Positions 1-9,967 of a stretch of DNA of 64,000 nucleotides are shown here, piece by piece. Below the pieces are notes generated by a model that did no database searches, had not been told where the DNA came from, and saw only the letters and a program-made list of their open reading frames with translations. The position numbers and the translations under genes are program-made. This DNA is from Mangrovibacter plantisponsor (GTDB lineage: Bacteria > Pseudomonadota > Gammaproteobacteria > Enterobacterales > Enterobacteriaceae). Within the stretch, counting starts at the first letter, position 1, and every line of letters starts with the position of its first letter. Location of the stretch: NCBI RefSeq assembly GCF_003182475.1, contig NZ_QGTS01000010.1:1-64000 (forward strand), given 5' to 3'.

Positions 1-203
1 CAGAGCGACGGGAGGCAGGAAGCCGACTCGGAGCGGTACCCGAACAGGCCGCCGGGGTAAGCCGAATGTCCGCGTAGCGGCGATTTTGCCGGCCACAATA
101 GGGGGTGGGGCCAGTGCCCCCTGCGGGCGCCGGGCACAGTGGGTGAGTAAAATCAGTGTGGCTGACACGGCGCGCAATTTGCCCCGAACTAACAGATAAC
201 TGG
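1..203. repeat. Dispersed non-coding repeat A, copy 1
   Basis: This stretch matches 15094-15300 in the same orientation. The first ~104 bases differ at only a few positions; after that the copies diverge with small indels but keep shared blocks such as GCCCCCTGCGGGCGCCGGGC and CTGACACGGCGCGCAA. It is GC-rich and contains short inverted repeats (GGGGCcagtGCCCC). The repeat probably begins left of the window, because the right copy has related-looking sequence upstream. No convincing ORF is present. The two copies flank the first bcs cluster as direct repeats. Its function is unknown. Confidence 0.8.
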
Positions 204-364
204 CAGGCAGCCAGCACCGCGTAAAATTAACCCACCGCCTGCGCTAAATAATTCGGGTTGCAGCAAGGCGGCAACGAGGCAAGTTCCCGGGAGCTTACAC
301 TGGTAAGTGACCAGGGCGCGCTGAGGCTGCCAACACAGCTGCAGCGCGAAGTATGACGCGCAGG
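204..364. other. Intergenic tail downstream of bcsC
   Basis: No gene is seen. An inverted repeat, CGCGCTG at 317-323 with CAGCGCG at 342-348, lies within a wider TGGTAA/TTACCA dyad (301-306 and 364-369, the latter reaching into the bcsC stop region). It could act as a transcript end for the leftward bcs operon, but no T-tract follows, so a Rho-independent terminator is not claimed. Confidence 0.35.
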
Positions 365-3300
365 TTACCAGTCAGCATATGGCACTAAAGGCTGTGGCGG
401 CATGTTCATATCGCCTTGCCACCCGGCCAGTGAGTAACGCGCAAAGAGCATTGCGTGGCTTGGGGTGTAATCTTTTGCTTCCTGGATGTCGATACCTAAC
501 CCCAGTGACCAGTGAGACGTCAGGCGACGCTCTATAATGGCCCGGGCGGTGTACCCGATACCGTTACTGCTACTGCCACTGATATCGTCATATTTATCTG
601 CATAATTATCGGGGATCAGGCCGCTGATGGGGTAGCGCCGTTGCGAATTGGACTGTGAATGGGACCAGGATACTGAGCCACCCAGTTCCCAGGACCAGTT
701 TTCGGTACGCTGGCGCCAGGTAACAGGCAGGGCAAAAGACACATATTTTTGAGGACTGTAGTAGCCGCCCTGGCCCAGGGTATATGCACTGAGGTCTTTA
801 TCGTAATGCCACAGCATATTGGTCAGGCCCACGGTGACCCGGCGATTATCTTCATTGATAAGCTTGTAGTAGTAACCCGTCATCCAGCGTACCCGCCAGT
901 TATCTGCCACATTTTTACCCGTGAGCTGGTCTGCGCTCAGGCTGGACCAGACACCGTTCGCTTCACCCTGATCGTAACTCAGGCTAATGCCGCCACCATT
1001 GGCCCGCACACCGCCCCAGGTGACGCCAGTATGTTTTCCACCATTTGAATCAACTGTATTTTTAGCATCCGTTTGCCCGGCAAACGCCAGCAATGAGCTG
1101 GATACAGGCCGCCGGTGCGCATCCACGGTATAACCAATAACGCCCACTTTATTGCTGTAACTCAGGCTCCCAACCACATCCACAACCGGGAAGCCCATTG
1201 GCGTCGTCCCCAGGTCCATCGCCCAGGTATCATTACGCCAGCCCACAGCTACACTAACCCCGGTCGCAGTCTGGTTACGGCTACCACTACATGGCAGAAG
1301 GCTGTCAGCATAACTCAGGTTAGGGTCATTACTGCGGGTATCACAAGTCCCCCAGCGCGGGTCATAGTTACCATTTTCATCGGCCTGGAAACTACCGGCA
1401 TCCATATGCACCATATCGGTACGGAACAGCATCCGCCCGCCAGATAACGGCGCATCCACTTGCAACATTGTGGTGTGTGCCGTCAGGTCTGAGTACCCCG
1501 GCGTACCACTGGAACCCCAATAGTCATAATCCAGCGAGACATTCACATCCTGCTGGCGATAAAGATCCGCCGCATCACTGCGTACACCACGCTTGAGCCA
1601 GTCATCACTGGCATTGTTGCGGGTCAGGCGGGTGAAAGTGTCGTTATCCTCAGGCCGGGTTGGCGTTATATCCGCCGCCACCATCGCATCACGCCAGGTA
1701 TCAAGAGCCTGGCCGGGATCACCATTTTTCGCCTGAGCACGAGCAGCATCACGCAGCACAAGGGCACTGTCTATCGAAGGCGGCAGCGCTTTCGCCTCCG
1801 GGATAATCTTTTGCCACAGTGTGCGTGCTTTTGCCGTTTCATCTGTTGCATCCAGCGCTCCAGCCAGGCGGCGTTGGGTATTTAATGATAACGGTGCAGT
1901 TTCTTTTGCTTGTTCTACAGCGGTAATTTGTTGATGTGCAGCTGTTTTGTCGCCTTCACTGATAAACAACTCCGCCAGGCCAAGGCGGGCATCCAGGTTA
2001 TCCGGCTCTTGCTGAATAAGGCCTTCGTAGCGGCGTTGCGCCTGTGCTTTGTCTCCCCTGGCTGCGGCCCACTCAGCCAGAGTCAGCGAAATACGCGGTG
2101 AAGGTGTTTGCTGTTCAAGTAAGGCAACCGCCTGTTTTTCCTGGCCGTTATCCCTCAGGCGATTGGCATCGTCCATCACTTTATTGGTGTTCAGCCTGCC
2201 TGCCAGTTCATGGATATTGTCTGTCCACTGGCTACGGGGCAGCGTATCAAGATGAGCCAGTGCCGCGCTATCCTGGTTATTGGCGGACAAGTAGAGCCCC
2301 ATGGCATAAACTTGTTCCGGGTCACTGGGGTGGCGGCGAGCCAGGTTGCGAAACAGCGTATCGGCTTCGTCATGCCTGCCTGCCGCATACAAGTCTTTCG
2401 CCAGGCGGTAGGTTACCCAGACACTTTCCGGGTCCATTGCCAGGCGCTGGCGGTGGAGTTCTGCCGCCTGGTTCCACTGCCCCTGCTCTTCCAGAGCCTG
2501 AGCACGGTCAGCCAGTTGCTCATCGCGCAGGCTGCGCTCAATATCATCCACGCTTCGGCGTTGTGCCGCAGACAGGCTGTTAAGGAAGGCACTGGCTTTT
2601 TCTGGCGACTGGCGACGGTAGATATTCGCCAGGCCACGCACCGCGTTGCTGTTGGCTCTGTCCATACGCAATGCCTGCTGATAATAGCGTTCCGCCAGGG
2701 CATCATCTTTACGGGCAACCGCGACATCGCCCAGGCCCAACACGGCATAGCTGTCTGTGTTATCAGTATTGCGTGCCTGCTGGTATTTACGCTGAGCCAG
2801 GTCGGTGTTTTGTGCTTTGAGAGCATCATCCCCTTGCTGAATTAACAACCAGTAGCGGTTCATGGAAAGTAACCCTTTCCAGCGGTCACTATTTGGCCCG
2901 TCTGGCTCCAGGCGCAGTGCCTGTTCAAAAGACTGAACGGCTCTTGCCCGGTTACCTTTTTGCGACCAGGCTTCCCCCAACGCGCCCATCACTTCGCCAT
3001 CAGATTGTGGCTGAGCAGCTGCTTTCTGCAATGCGGGTAATGCTTTCGCCGCATCACCACTGCTCACCGCAGCCAGTGCATTGGCACGCTGGCGAAATGC
3101 CGGATCAGCCAGTTTTTGCTGCATATCCGCCAGTTGGCTGCGTGCTTTGTCGGCATTGTCACCGTCAGTAAAAATGGAAAGGTAACGTTGCAGCGCCTGA
3201 ACGGCACTGTTTGATGGAGGAAGTGACGATATTTGGTCGTACCAAAGGCCAGATGCTTCACTGCGGCCATCCCGGGAACGGGCCATTTGCTCCAGTACTT

Positions 3301-3901
3301 TGAAGCCTTCTTCACGGCGGCCATTAGCGAGTAACAGTTGTGCCAGCTTGCTGCGCAGTTGGGTGCTGGGATACCGCTGATTGAGCGCACTGAGCGCATT
3401 GATAGCCTGATTACGCTGTGCCGGGTCGCTGGAAACCACACTCCAGTATTCCACAGCCATATCACCTTGCGGTGGGTGCCCGTTAAACAGTTTTTTATAG
3501 GCCGCTATCGCTTCACTGGTTTTGCCAGCTACAGCTAATAGCCGCGCTTCCTGCAATTGCTGGCGCCCTGCGCTGCTGGCCAGCGTCATGCTGTTTACTG
3601 CCTGGTAATACACATCTGACCCCGGAGACAACTGCGCCAGCCGGTCCAGATCTTTTTTTGCCGCCGCGCTGTCGCCCCGGCGCAATTCATAGCGCATTTT
3701 CGCGGCAACGACTTGAGGGTCGTCCGGCGCGATAAGCTCAAGGCGATAAAGTGACTGGCGAACCAGCTCATCGCGATTGGTCGCTTCGCCAAGCCGTACC
3801 TGCTCCAGTAAGTGCTGTTGAGCAGATACTTCAGCCTGAGCCTGAAAGGTCAGTGCCATCCCTAAAGACAGCGCAAGAAAATTTAGTGTGAAGTTGCGCA
3901 T
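365..3901 (-). CDS. bcsC: BcsC, cellulose export outer-membrane porin (cluster I)
   Basis: About 1178 aa, slightly longer than E. coli BcsC. A signal peptide (start MRNFTLNFLALS, cleaved near AQAEVS) is followed by a long periplasmic superhelix of TPR repeats (roughly residues 30-780) and a C-terminal aromatic-rich beta-barrel that ends at the outer membrane. Family role: BcsC guides the nascent glucan through periplasm and outer membrane, with the TPR part binding peptidoglycan and synthase partners. The start at 3901 is preferred because a GGGGG ribosome site lies just upstream; the longer frame would need a TTG. It overlaps the end of bcsZ by 19 bases, which implies translational coupling as last gene of the bcsRQABZC operon. 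Confidence 0.95.
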   Translation of the reverse strand: MRNFTLNFLALSLGMALTFQAQAEVSAQQHLLEQVRLGEATNRDELVRQSLYRLELIAPDDPQVVAAKMRYELRRGDSAAAKKDLDRLAQLSPGSDVYYQAVNSMTLASSAGRQQLQEARLLAVAGKTSEAIAAYKKLFNGHPPQGDMAVEYWSVVSSDPAQRNQAINALSALNQRYPSTQLRSKLAQLLLANGRREEGFKVLEQMARSRDGRSEASGLWYDQISSLPPSNSAVQALQRYLSIFTDGDNADKARSQLADMQQKLADPAFRQRANALAAVSSGDAAKALPALQKAAAQPQSDGEVMGALGEAWSQKGNRARAVQSFEQALRLEPDGPNSDRWKGLLSMNRYWLLIQQGDDALKAQNTDLAQRKYQQARNTDNTDSYAVLGLGDVAVARKDDALAERYYQQALRMDRANSNAVRGLANIYRRQSPEKASAFLNSLSAAQRRSVDDIERSLRDEQLADRAQALEEQGQWNQAAELHRQRLAMDPESVWVTYRLAKDLYAAGRHDEADTLFRNLARRHPSDPEQVYAMGLYLSANNQDSAALAHLDTLPRSQWTDNIHELAGRLNTNKVMDDANRLRDNGQEKQAVALLEQQTPSPRISLTLAEWAAARGDKAQAQRRYEGLIQQEPDNLDARLGLAELFISEGDKTAAHQQITAVEQAKETAPLSLNTQRRLAGALDATDETAKARTLWQKIIPEAKALPPSIDSALVLRDAARAQAKNGDPGQALDTWRDAMVAADITPTRPEDNDTFTRLTRNNASDDWLKRGVRSDAADLYRQQDVNVSLDYDYWGSSGTPGYSDLTAHTTMLQVDAPLSGGRMLFRTDMVHMDAGSFQADENGNYDPRWGTCDTRSNDPNLSYADSLLPCSGSRNQTATGVSVAVGWRNDTWAMDLGTTPMGFPVVDVVGSLSYSNKVGVIGYTVDAHRRPVSSSLLAFAGQTDAKNTVDSNGGKHTGVTWGGVRANGGGISLSYDQGEANGVWSSLSADQLTGKNVADNWRVRWMTGYYYKLINEDNRRVTVGLTNMLWHYDKDLSAYTLGQGGYYSPQKYVSFALPVTWRQRTENWSWELGGSVSWSHSQSNSQRRYPISGLIPDNYADKYDDISGSSSNGIGYTARAIIERRLTSHWSLGLGIDIQEAKDYTPSHAMLFARYSLAGWQGDMNMPPQPLVPYADW

Positions 3902-4992
3902 AACCGCCCCCAAACAGGTGATAACTCACCTTGCGAAGTAAACCGGAAACGGTGCTGATCCCATCCCTGACCGAACAGCGTCAGCACATAACTGTAATAA
4001 GCATCTGCGCCTGGAAACGCGGATGCTGTCCGCTGGCGCTGTGCTTCCTGAGCATGGCCGGACAGAAATGGCAGCAGAGCTGCAGAAAAACCGACAGGCC
4101 CATTGCCCGAAGGCTTGCCTGTACGGGAGTTAATACTTTCTGGAGGTAACGCGCGCTGCTTCATGATGTCCGCGACCGGTGAAAAATGGGCCAGCAGCTT
4201 TTTTTTCCGTGGGTCTTCATCACTCATCATGCCCACCCACAAGTAAACCCGAATGGCGTTATATTCGCTGTTTTCCTTTGGCTCCCCTGCGGGTTGCCAG
4301 CCTTTATCGACCACCCAGTCAACCCAGTCCGGCGCGATACCTGCTGGTGAACTCCCCTGCAAAAAAGGCACCATGCTGGCACTCATCGAACGCCATGGCT
4401 CGCCATAACGGGCAAAGCGCTGAATCACTTGCGGTGGAAGATAGCTGGGGTTAAGCCGCCAGCGATTATCACTGGTAAAGCCATCGTTACCGGGTAATAA
4501 CAGAAAACCAAAACCGGGGAGCCAGGCGACTTCATCATCCGCAATACGCCGTAACAAAGCGCTTCCCATTGCCGAAAACCGGGGTTGTTGCCAGAGGCGG
4601 CCGGCCTCAAGTAACGCCCAGGCTATCCAGAGATCGGCATCAGATGCGGCATTGCTGTCCAAAACGCCCCAACTGCCATCGTCTTTTTTTCCCCACAACC
4701 AGGCTGGCAAATGGCGCGTTAAAGCACCTGCAGAGAGGTTATTTTGTGTCCAGCCCAGTACCTGGTTAAACGTGTCGCGGTCATCAGCAACCAGAGCGAA
4801 GAAGAGCGCATAACTTTGCCCTTCAGAAGTGGTAATTTTCCGGGCATCGCTCGGGTCCACGACACGCCCGTCGGCACGAATATAATCTTGCTTAAATTGA
4901 GTCCAGGCAGGCCACTCGCAGGCCGCATAAAGCGGCCTGCAGATGAACAATACACTGGCCACCAACAACCCGCAGAATGGCCTGGTGAGCAT
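3883..4992 (-). CDS. bcsZ: BcsZ, periplasmic GH8 endoglucanase with altered catalytic base (cluster I)
   Basis: 369 aa with a signal peptide (cleaved near LYAACEW). Glycosyl hydrolase family 8; in E. coli BcsZ trims cellulose in the periplasm and is needed for normal synthesis. The general acid is present (Glu57 in TTSEGQSYALF, equal to E. coli Glu55). The position of the general base Asp243 is Asn245 here: the codon is AAC at 4258-4260, in SEYNAIRVYLW where the E. coli protein reads SYDAIRVYMW. The cluster II paralogue keeps Asp. Either activity is lost or reduced, or another residue serves as base, as in GH8 subfamilies that carry Asn here. The remainder of the protein is intact and in frame. 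The start codon overlaps the bcsB stop (TAATG). Confidence 0.93.
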   Translation of the reverse strand: MLTRPFCGLLVASVLFICRPLYAACEWPAWTQFKQDYIRADGRVVDPSDARKITTSEGQSYALFFALVADDRDTFNQVLGWTQNNLSAGALTRHLPAWLWGKKDDGSWGVLDSNAASDADLWIAWALLEAGRLWQQPRFSAMGSALLRRIADDEVAWLPGFGFLLLPGNDGFTSDNRWRLNPSYLPPQVIQRFARYGEPWRSMSASMVPFLQGSSPAGIAPDWVDWVVDKGWQPAGEPKENSEYNAIRVYLWVGMMSDEDPRKKKLLAHFSPVADIMKQRALPPESINSRTGKPSGNGPVGFSAALLPFLSGHAQEAQRQRTASAFPGADAYYSYVLTLFGQGWDQHRFRFTSQGELSPVWGRLCATSH

Positions 4993-7340
4993 TATTCGTT
5001 ATCCGGTTCCAGGCGTTTGCGGCTCACAATGCGCAGCAACCGCCACAACACCCAACCGAGTAACAACACACTGATAGCGGCAAAGATAGCCAGCAAGATC
5101 GGGTGGTTCGACAACGCAAACCAAATGCGCTCAAACCAGGGTAAATGCCCGACATAATAGACATCGCCCACACGCAGGCTGTTTACGCCTGATTCCCGAA
5201 TCACAGCAACGGAGCCAAACATTGCTGCGCGTTTACCACTGTCGTTGAGAGCATTGTTGAGTAACGTGTAGCCGCGTGGGCTGTCTGCCAGCATTGCAAC
5301 CACACTACGCTGGCTATTAAACGGCGACTGGAAGCCAATAATAGCGGCCATCGGCCCGGGTGATGAGATATCTGTTTTTACATCAGCCGCACGGTCATCT
5401 GCGTTGTAGATAAAACCATCCCGGCTATTACGCCGCGGTGTTTTCACCCAGCTTTGGGTTGCTTTGACCAACAAATCGACTTGTTTATCGTCATTGAATT
5501 TATCCGGCAAATGGCCAATCAGCAGAATATCGGCATCTGCCTTACTCAGTGTACCGGCATCATCTGTCAGGCTCACATTCACAGCAGGCAAACCGGTTTG
5601 TGCACCGACTGTTCCCAGTGCATCAAGCAACGTAGTGACCTGTTCCGGGGTGGGTTTAGCCGGAACAAACACCAACGTTTGCGAGAGATCCGCCATACGG
5701 CTGAACGGGAAGCTGGCATTAGCAAATGCCCGTAAATCCGGCATCGCAAGAAAATGGTAGTAATGAGAGAAATCAATGGTGGAATCATCATCAATCACCA
5801 CACTATTACGCACTGGCTGGAAGGTAATACAGTTATCAACTGAACCACCAGGAATGGGGTTCATGTACTGGAAGTCGAAACGTAACTGGTTGGTCGCACC
5901 CAATTTTAAAGCCGGAATAGAGACATCCTGGGAACGATCCAGCAAACCCTGAACAACAGGTAAGCGCAGCAACAACTTACCGCTCTTATCTTTTGGCTCA
6001 AAGTTAAAGGCCTGCAGGAACTGGTTATTCAGGCTGATATCCATCCGCGAGCTGTCCTGCATGGGTGGTGCGGTATAACGATATTTCAGATCCATATCGA
6101 TACCGGTACTGCGCAACAGGTAAAGATCAGGCGGCAGGTTAAGATTGACCGTTACCGGGCCAGGCTCGATCCCGGTCGATTGCAGTTGCTCGTCGTAGGT
6201 TTTCAGTTCACCAAATGTGACCGGGCTGTCCGTGCGCACCCAGTTAGGCGCGTCATAAGGTTTGCGTGGTAGCAAAGGCGTTACACCGTCTACCACCACA
6301 TGTTCGCCACGGAACAGCAGGTTACCTTGCGCAATAGCTTTCGCCGCCATTAACAAGTCTTTATCGTCACGGCCAAACACCACCAGCAGTTTCACATAAG
6401 GGTTATCCGGGTGGTTGACCATTTCAATTACTGGCGCATTCACTGGCGGGTGCTCTTTCAGGAAATCCGGCCGGTCTTTATTGGTGGCAAACACAATCGC
6501 ATTTCTGTCAGGCAACGCGTTATACAGCACCGGGAAGTTATTTCCCCGCCAGCCAGCGCGTGAACCAAACCAGCTGGCGATAATCCCGGCAGCCTGCTGC
6601 TGGTCTATGTCTGGCGCATGTGAAAATACCATTGGCAAGTTCAGCGGGCGGCTGTCCCGTGGGTCAAAGAATGGGACCGGGAAATGTGACAGATCATTCT
6701 GCACAGCCAGTTTTTGGAAAGTCAGATCAAGGTAGCTGCTTCTGGCAACATCCAGCCACAAGGTGGTATTCGCCGGGTTTTCACACACATCACGGTAATG
6801 GCCAATGAATTCAAGGCGTACCCGGTTAAAATCAGTAATAAACAACGGGTCGACAGGCACAACAGCCTGGGTCTTTTTACCAAGCTGCTCTTTAGTGATG
6901 GGCAAAACGTCCATCAGTTCATCATTCAGGTACACCTTCACCTGTGACTGAACCGGAATCAGCGACGGAGATGGGGTGTATTCAAGGTGTAACATCGCCT
7001 TGTTCACCACTTCGTCGCTACGCATACCAAACTCGACAGAACCATCAGGGCTGACGCCACGTAACACCATGCTGCCCGGAGGCGGTGCAATACGGGCAAA
7101 ATCCAGTTTGACTTCTCGCGTTGGCGCATTAACTGCAACAACTGGCGCACCGGCATGATCAACACCAGGCTCAACCACGCCCATGGTTTCCGGCTGGCCG
7201 GCATTTCCCGGTACGGCTTGTGCGCTATCTTCAATACCTGCCTGAACCTGAGCTTCACCTGGAGCCGCCAGCGCGGTGAACCCGGGTAACATCCCTATTC
7301 CGACGGCCACTGCATATAGCCACGATAGTTTTCTTTTCAT
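4992..7340 (-). CDS. bcsB: BcsB, cellulose synthase periplasmic subunit (cluster I)
   Basis: 782 aa, close to the E. coli length. A signal peptide (MKRKLSWLYAVAVGIGML, cleaved near LAAPG) is followed by alternating carbohydrate-binding and flavodoxin-like periplasmic domains. One C-terminal membrane anchor (about residues 745-768, HPILLAIFAAISVLLLGWVL) ends in a basic tail, as needed to dock on BcsA. Family role: BcsB is required for BcsA activity and for passing glucan across the periplasm. The start overlaps the bcsA stop by four bases (ATGA). Confidence 0.95.
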   Translation of the reverse strand: MKRKLSWLYAVAVGIGMLPGFTALAAPGEAQVQAGIEDSAQAVPGNAGQPETMGVVEPGVDHAGAPVVAVNAPTREVKLDFARIAPPPGSMVLRGVSPDGSVEFGMRSDEVVNKAMLHLEYTPSPSLIPVQSQVKVYLNDELMDVLPITKEQLGKKTQAVVPVDPLFITDFNRVRLEFIGHYRDVCENPANTTLWLDVARSSYLDLTFQKLAVQNDLSHFPVPFFDPRDSRPLNLPMVFSHAPDIDQQQAAGIIASWFGSRAGWRGNNFPVLYNALPDRNAIVFATNKDRPDFLKEHPPVNAPVIEMVNHPDNPYVKLLVVFGRDDKDLLMAAKAIAQGNLLFRGEHVVVDGVTPLLPRKPYDAPNWVRTDSPVTFGELKTYDEQLQSTGIEPGPVTVNLNLPPDLYLLRSTGIDMDLKYRYTAPPMQDSSRMDISLNNQFLQAFNFEPKDKSGKLLLRLPVVQGLLDRSQDVSIPALKLGATNQLRFDFQYMNPIPGGSVDNCITFQPVRNSVVIDDDSTIDFSHYYHFLAMPDLRAFANASFPFSRMADLSQTLVFVPAKPTPEQVTTLLDALGTVGAQTGLPAVNVSLTDDAGTLSKADADILLIGHLPDKFNDDKQVDLLVKATQSWVKTPRRNSRDGFIYNADDRAADVKTDISSPGPMAAIIGFQSPFNSQRSVVAMLADSPRGYTLLNNALNDSGKRAAMFGSVAVIRESGVNSLRVGDVYYVGHLPWFERIWFALSNHPILLAIFAAISVLLLGWVLWRLLRIVSRKRLEPDNE

Positions 7341-9967
7341 CGCATTGTCATCATTGTTGAGCCAGCAGAGTCCTGACGCGCGTCCTCATTTACCGCGTCG
7401 GGGCGACGTGGAATAAACGACACAATCCAGTCAACCAGCGTAGTTACAGAACGAAATACCACCTTCATGCCTGACGGAGTAAATTCCGCCAAATGCCTGT
7501 ACCCGCGAAACCCCAGTTTGAGGATATCCAGCAGGCTTTCCATTGGCTTATCTTGAGGAAAACTGTCCTGCCAGAGGGCCCAGGTATCAGCACGGGCAAA
7601 TGTGCATTGAATAAAATCGATATGTTGTTGTGTTGACAGGTCACTGAGTTGTATCCCCAGTTCCTGGCCATTCACCCGCACCACTCGAGCCGGGAAGAAA
7701 AACTCCTGGTCACCGCGGTTAAGTAACAGGTTCACTTTTTGGTCCTGCAAAAATGCCGCCGTTCCTTGCAAGTGAATACCTAACCCACCACCGGAATAGT
7801 CGCGTACAGTACAGGCGAATAAGTGGCCGTCATCCCGGGCGACAGCAGCCGGCATGGCAATCTCAACACGATGCGCCCGGCGGACCTGTTTACTTTCCAC
7901 CGACACCGCAACAGCACCACCCAGAATAATCAGGTTGTAGAATACCCATGCGAGGCTGACTACCACGGTCAGTACCTCATGGTCAGGGCCATAGAACATG
8001 CGCCAGATCCCAACAGCCACACCCAACAGGTTAACCATCACTAACCAGAGATAAGGCCGGGTAATCACCCAGTCCACATACTCTTCTTCCACCAGCCCAC
8101 CTTTGGCGGTAACGTTGAACTTCCCTTTATGCGGGTTAATCAGTGCCACCACCGTTGGCGGCGCAATATACCAGGCCAGAACGGTTTCATAGATTTCGCT
8201 CCAGAAAGAGTGGCGATACTTCCCCTGGATGCGGGAGTTGGTCAGGCTGGCATGCACCATATGAGGCAGAACAAAGAGCGCAATCATCAGCGCAGGCGCG
8301 AAAATGATATAGGCATGAAATAGCAGGAAGGCCAGCGGCGCTGTCAGGAAGATTAACCTCGGGATGCCCGATAAGAAGTGCAACATAGCATTGGCATAGC
8401 ATAACCGTTGCGCCAGTTTCAGGCCTTTACCAAACAACGGGTTATCCATACGGAAAATTTGGATCATCCCCCGCGCCCAGCGAATACGTTGCCCAATATG
8501 CGCGGATAAACTTTCTGTCGCCAGGCCAGCCGCCTGCGGAATACGCATATACGCGGAGGTATAACCCCGGCGGTGCAGGCGCAGTGAGGTGTGCGCATCT
8601 TCCGTTACCGTTTCAACAGCAATGCCCCCAATTTCATCCAGTGGCCCACGGCGAATCACCGCACAGGAACCACAGAAGAACGTTGCATCCCACATATCAT
8701 TGCCATCCTGCACCAGCCCGTAGAATAACGTGCCTTCATTTGGCGTTTTACGGAAACGGCCCAGGTTACGTTCAAAGGGGTCCGGGGAGAAGAAGTGGTG
8801 CGGAGTCTGCATCATGGCCAGTTTCTTGTCTTTAAAGAACCAGCCGACTGTCAGTTGCAGGAAAGAACGGGTTGGCACATGGTCACAGTCAAAAATTGCC
8901 ACAAAGTCGCCTTTGGCATACTTCAGCGCATTGTTGATGTTCCCTGCTTTAGCATGTTCATGTGACGTACGGGCAATGTATCTCACACCCACTTTCTGAG
9001 CAAAAGCCCGGAACGATTCCCGCCCGCCGTCATCCAGAATCCAAATATTGAGTTTATCTTTCGGCCAGTCTATGCCCAAAGCAGCGTAAATAGTGCCTTC
9101 GACTACGTTTAAGTCTTCGTTATAGGTGGGGACAAAAATATCCACCACCGGCCACTGGCTTTGATCTTCGGGTAAAGGAACCGGGTGGCGATTAAGCGGC
9201 CAGGCAATCTGGAAATACCCCATAACCAGAACGACCCAGGCATAGGTTTCGGCAAACAGCAAAATCAGGCCGAACATCAGGCTTAATGGGTCGTTCCAGT
9301 TCAGTGTTGAGGTATAACGCCACCAAATGTAACGGCAGGAGACTGTCAACGACAGCACAATCAGCATCAGTGACGGAAAGCGCCCCGGAATACGCCTTAC
9401 CACTAAAGCGATACCCCAAAGCAATAATAAAAAGACAAACTGAGCCAGTGGGGTAAAGGGCTGGGTAATGCACAGAATCGACAGTGTCAAAGAAAATAGC
9501 ACCACCACACCCAGCACAAGGCGGCGGATCCGTGACGAGACATGGCGTAGCTCACGGCGCTGCTGCTGGCTTTCAGCCCGGGCTTTTACTCTGCCAGGTA
9601 ATGCTGTTAACCAGTCATGGTAGTCTTTACGCCAGGCCGCAGCCCGGCTCAGATATTTCTGCACAGCCAGCCCTGACAGATCCCCGGGCACCAACACCAC
9701 TAACCAACAACCCTGGATCAGGATACGAATAACATCCAGTGGGCCAGGTTTATCCGGGTTAACCTGAGGGAACCAAAGACGAAAGTTGCTGCGTACCCTT
9801 TGCCAGTTGGCGTTTTCCAGTGGTAAAAAACACCAGGCCAGGCACAACCAGATACACCCAACAACCGCACTAAAAAGGGATGTGCGGTGTGCGCGATAAT
9901 GGCGATACTGCGCACTCAATGCACCTGCCACAGGCGTGGTTAAGACACAGCGTAACAGGCGGCTCAT
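7337..9967 (-). CDS. bcsA: BcsA, cellulose synthase catalytic subunit (cluster I)
   Basis: 876 aa inner-membrane GT2 processive glucosyltransferase that makes beta-1,4-glucan from UDP-glucose. Catalytic motifs are complete: DDG near residue 311, DCD near 359, TED near 454 and QRIRW near 492. A C-terminal PilZ domain carries the cyclic-di-GMP site RRAHR (near 694) and DYSGGG (near 721). The ~140-residue N-terminal extension before the first core membrane helices is the E. coli type and absent from the cluster II BcsA. The start at 9967 (MSRLLRC) overlaps the bcsQ stop by one base (TGATG) and matches the family better than the upstream in-frame start. Activation by cyclic-di-GMP is expected. 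Confidence 0.96.
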   Translation of the reverse strand: MSRLLRCVLTTPVAGALSAQYRHYRAHRTSLFSAVVGCIWLCLAWCFLPLENANWQRVRSNFRLWFPQVNPDKPGPLDVIRILIQGCWLVVLVPGDLSGLAVQKYLSRAAAWRKDYHDWLTALPGRVKARAESQQQRRELRHVSSRIRRLVLGVVVLFSLTLSILCITQPFTPLAQFVFLLLLWGIALVVRRIPGRFPSLMLIVLSLTVSCRYIWWRYTSTLNWNDPLSLMFGLILLFAETYAWVVLVMGYFQIAWPLNRHPVPLPEDQSQWPVVDIFVPTYNEDLNVVEGTIYAALGIDWPKDKLNIWILDDGGRESFRAFAQKVGVRYIARTSHEHAKAGNINNALKYAKGDFVAIFDCDHVPTRSFLQLTVGWFFKDKKLAMMQTPHHFFSPDPFERNLGRFRKTPNEGTLFYGLVQDGNDMWDATFFCGSCAVIRRGPLDEIGGIAVETVTEDAHTSLRLHRRGYTSAYMRIPQAAGLATESLSAHIGQRIRWARGMIQIFRMDNPLFGKGLKLAQRLCYANAMLHFLSGIPRLIFLTAPLAFLLFHAYIIFAPALMIALFVLPHMVHASLTNSRIQGKYRHSFWSEIYETVLAWYIAPPTVVALINPHKGKFNVTAKGGLVEEEYVDWVITRPYLWLVMVNLLGVAVGIWRMFYGPDHEVLTVVVSLAWVFYNLIILGGAVAVSVESKQVRRAHRVEIAMPAAVARDDGHLFACTVRDYSGGGLGIHLQGTAAFLQDQKVNLLLNRGDQEFFFPARVVRVNGQELGIQLSDLSTQQHIDFIQCTFARADTWALWQDSFPQDKPMESLLDILKLGFRGYRHLAEFTPSGMKVVFRSVTTLVDWIVSFIPRRPDAVNEDARQDSAGSTMMTMR

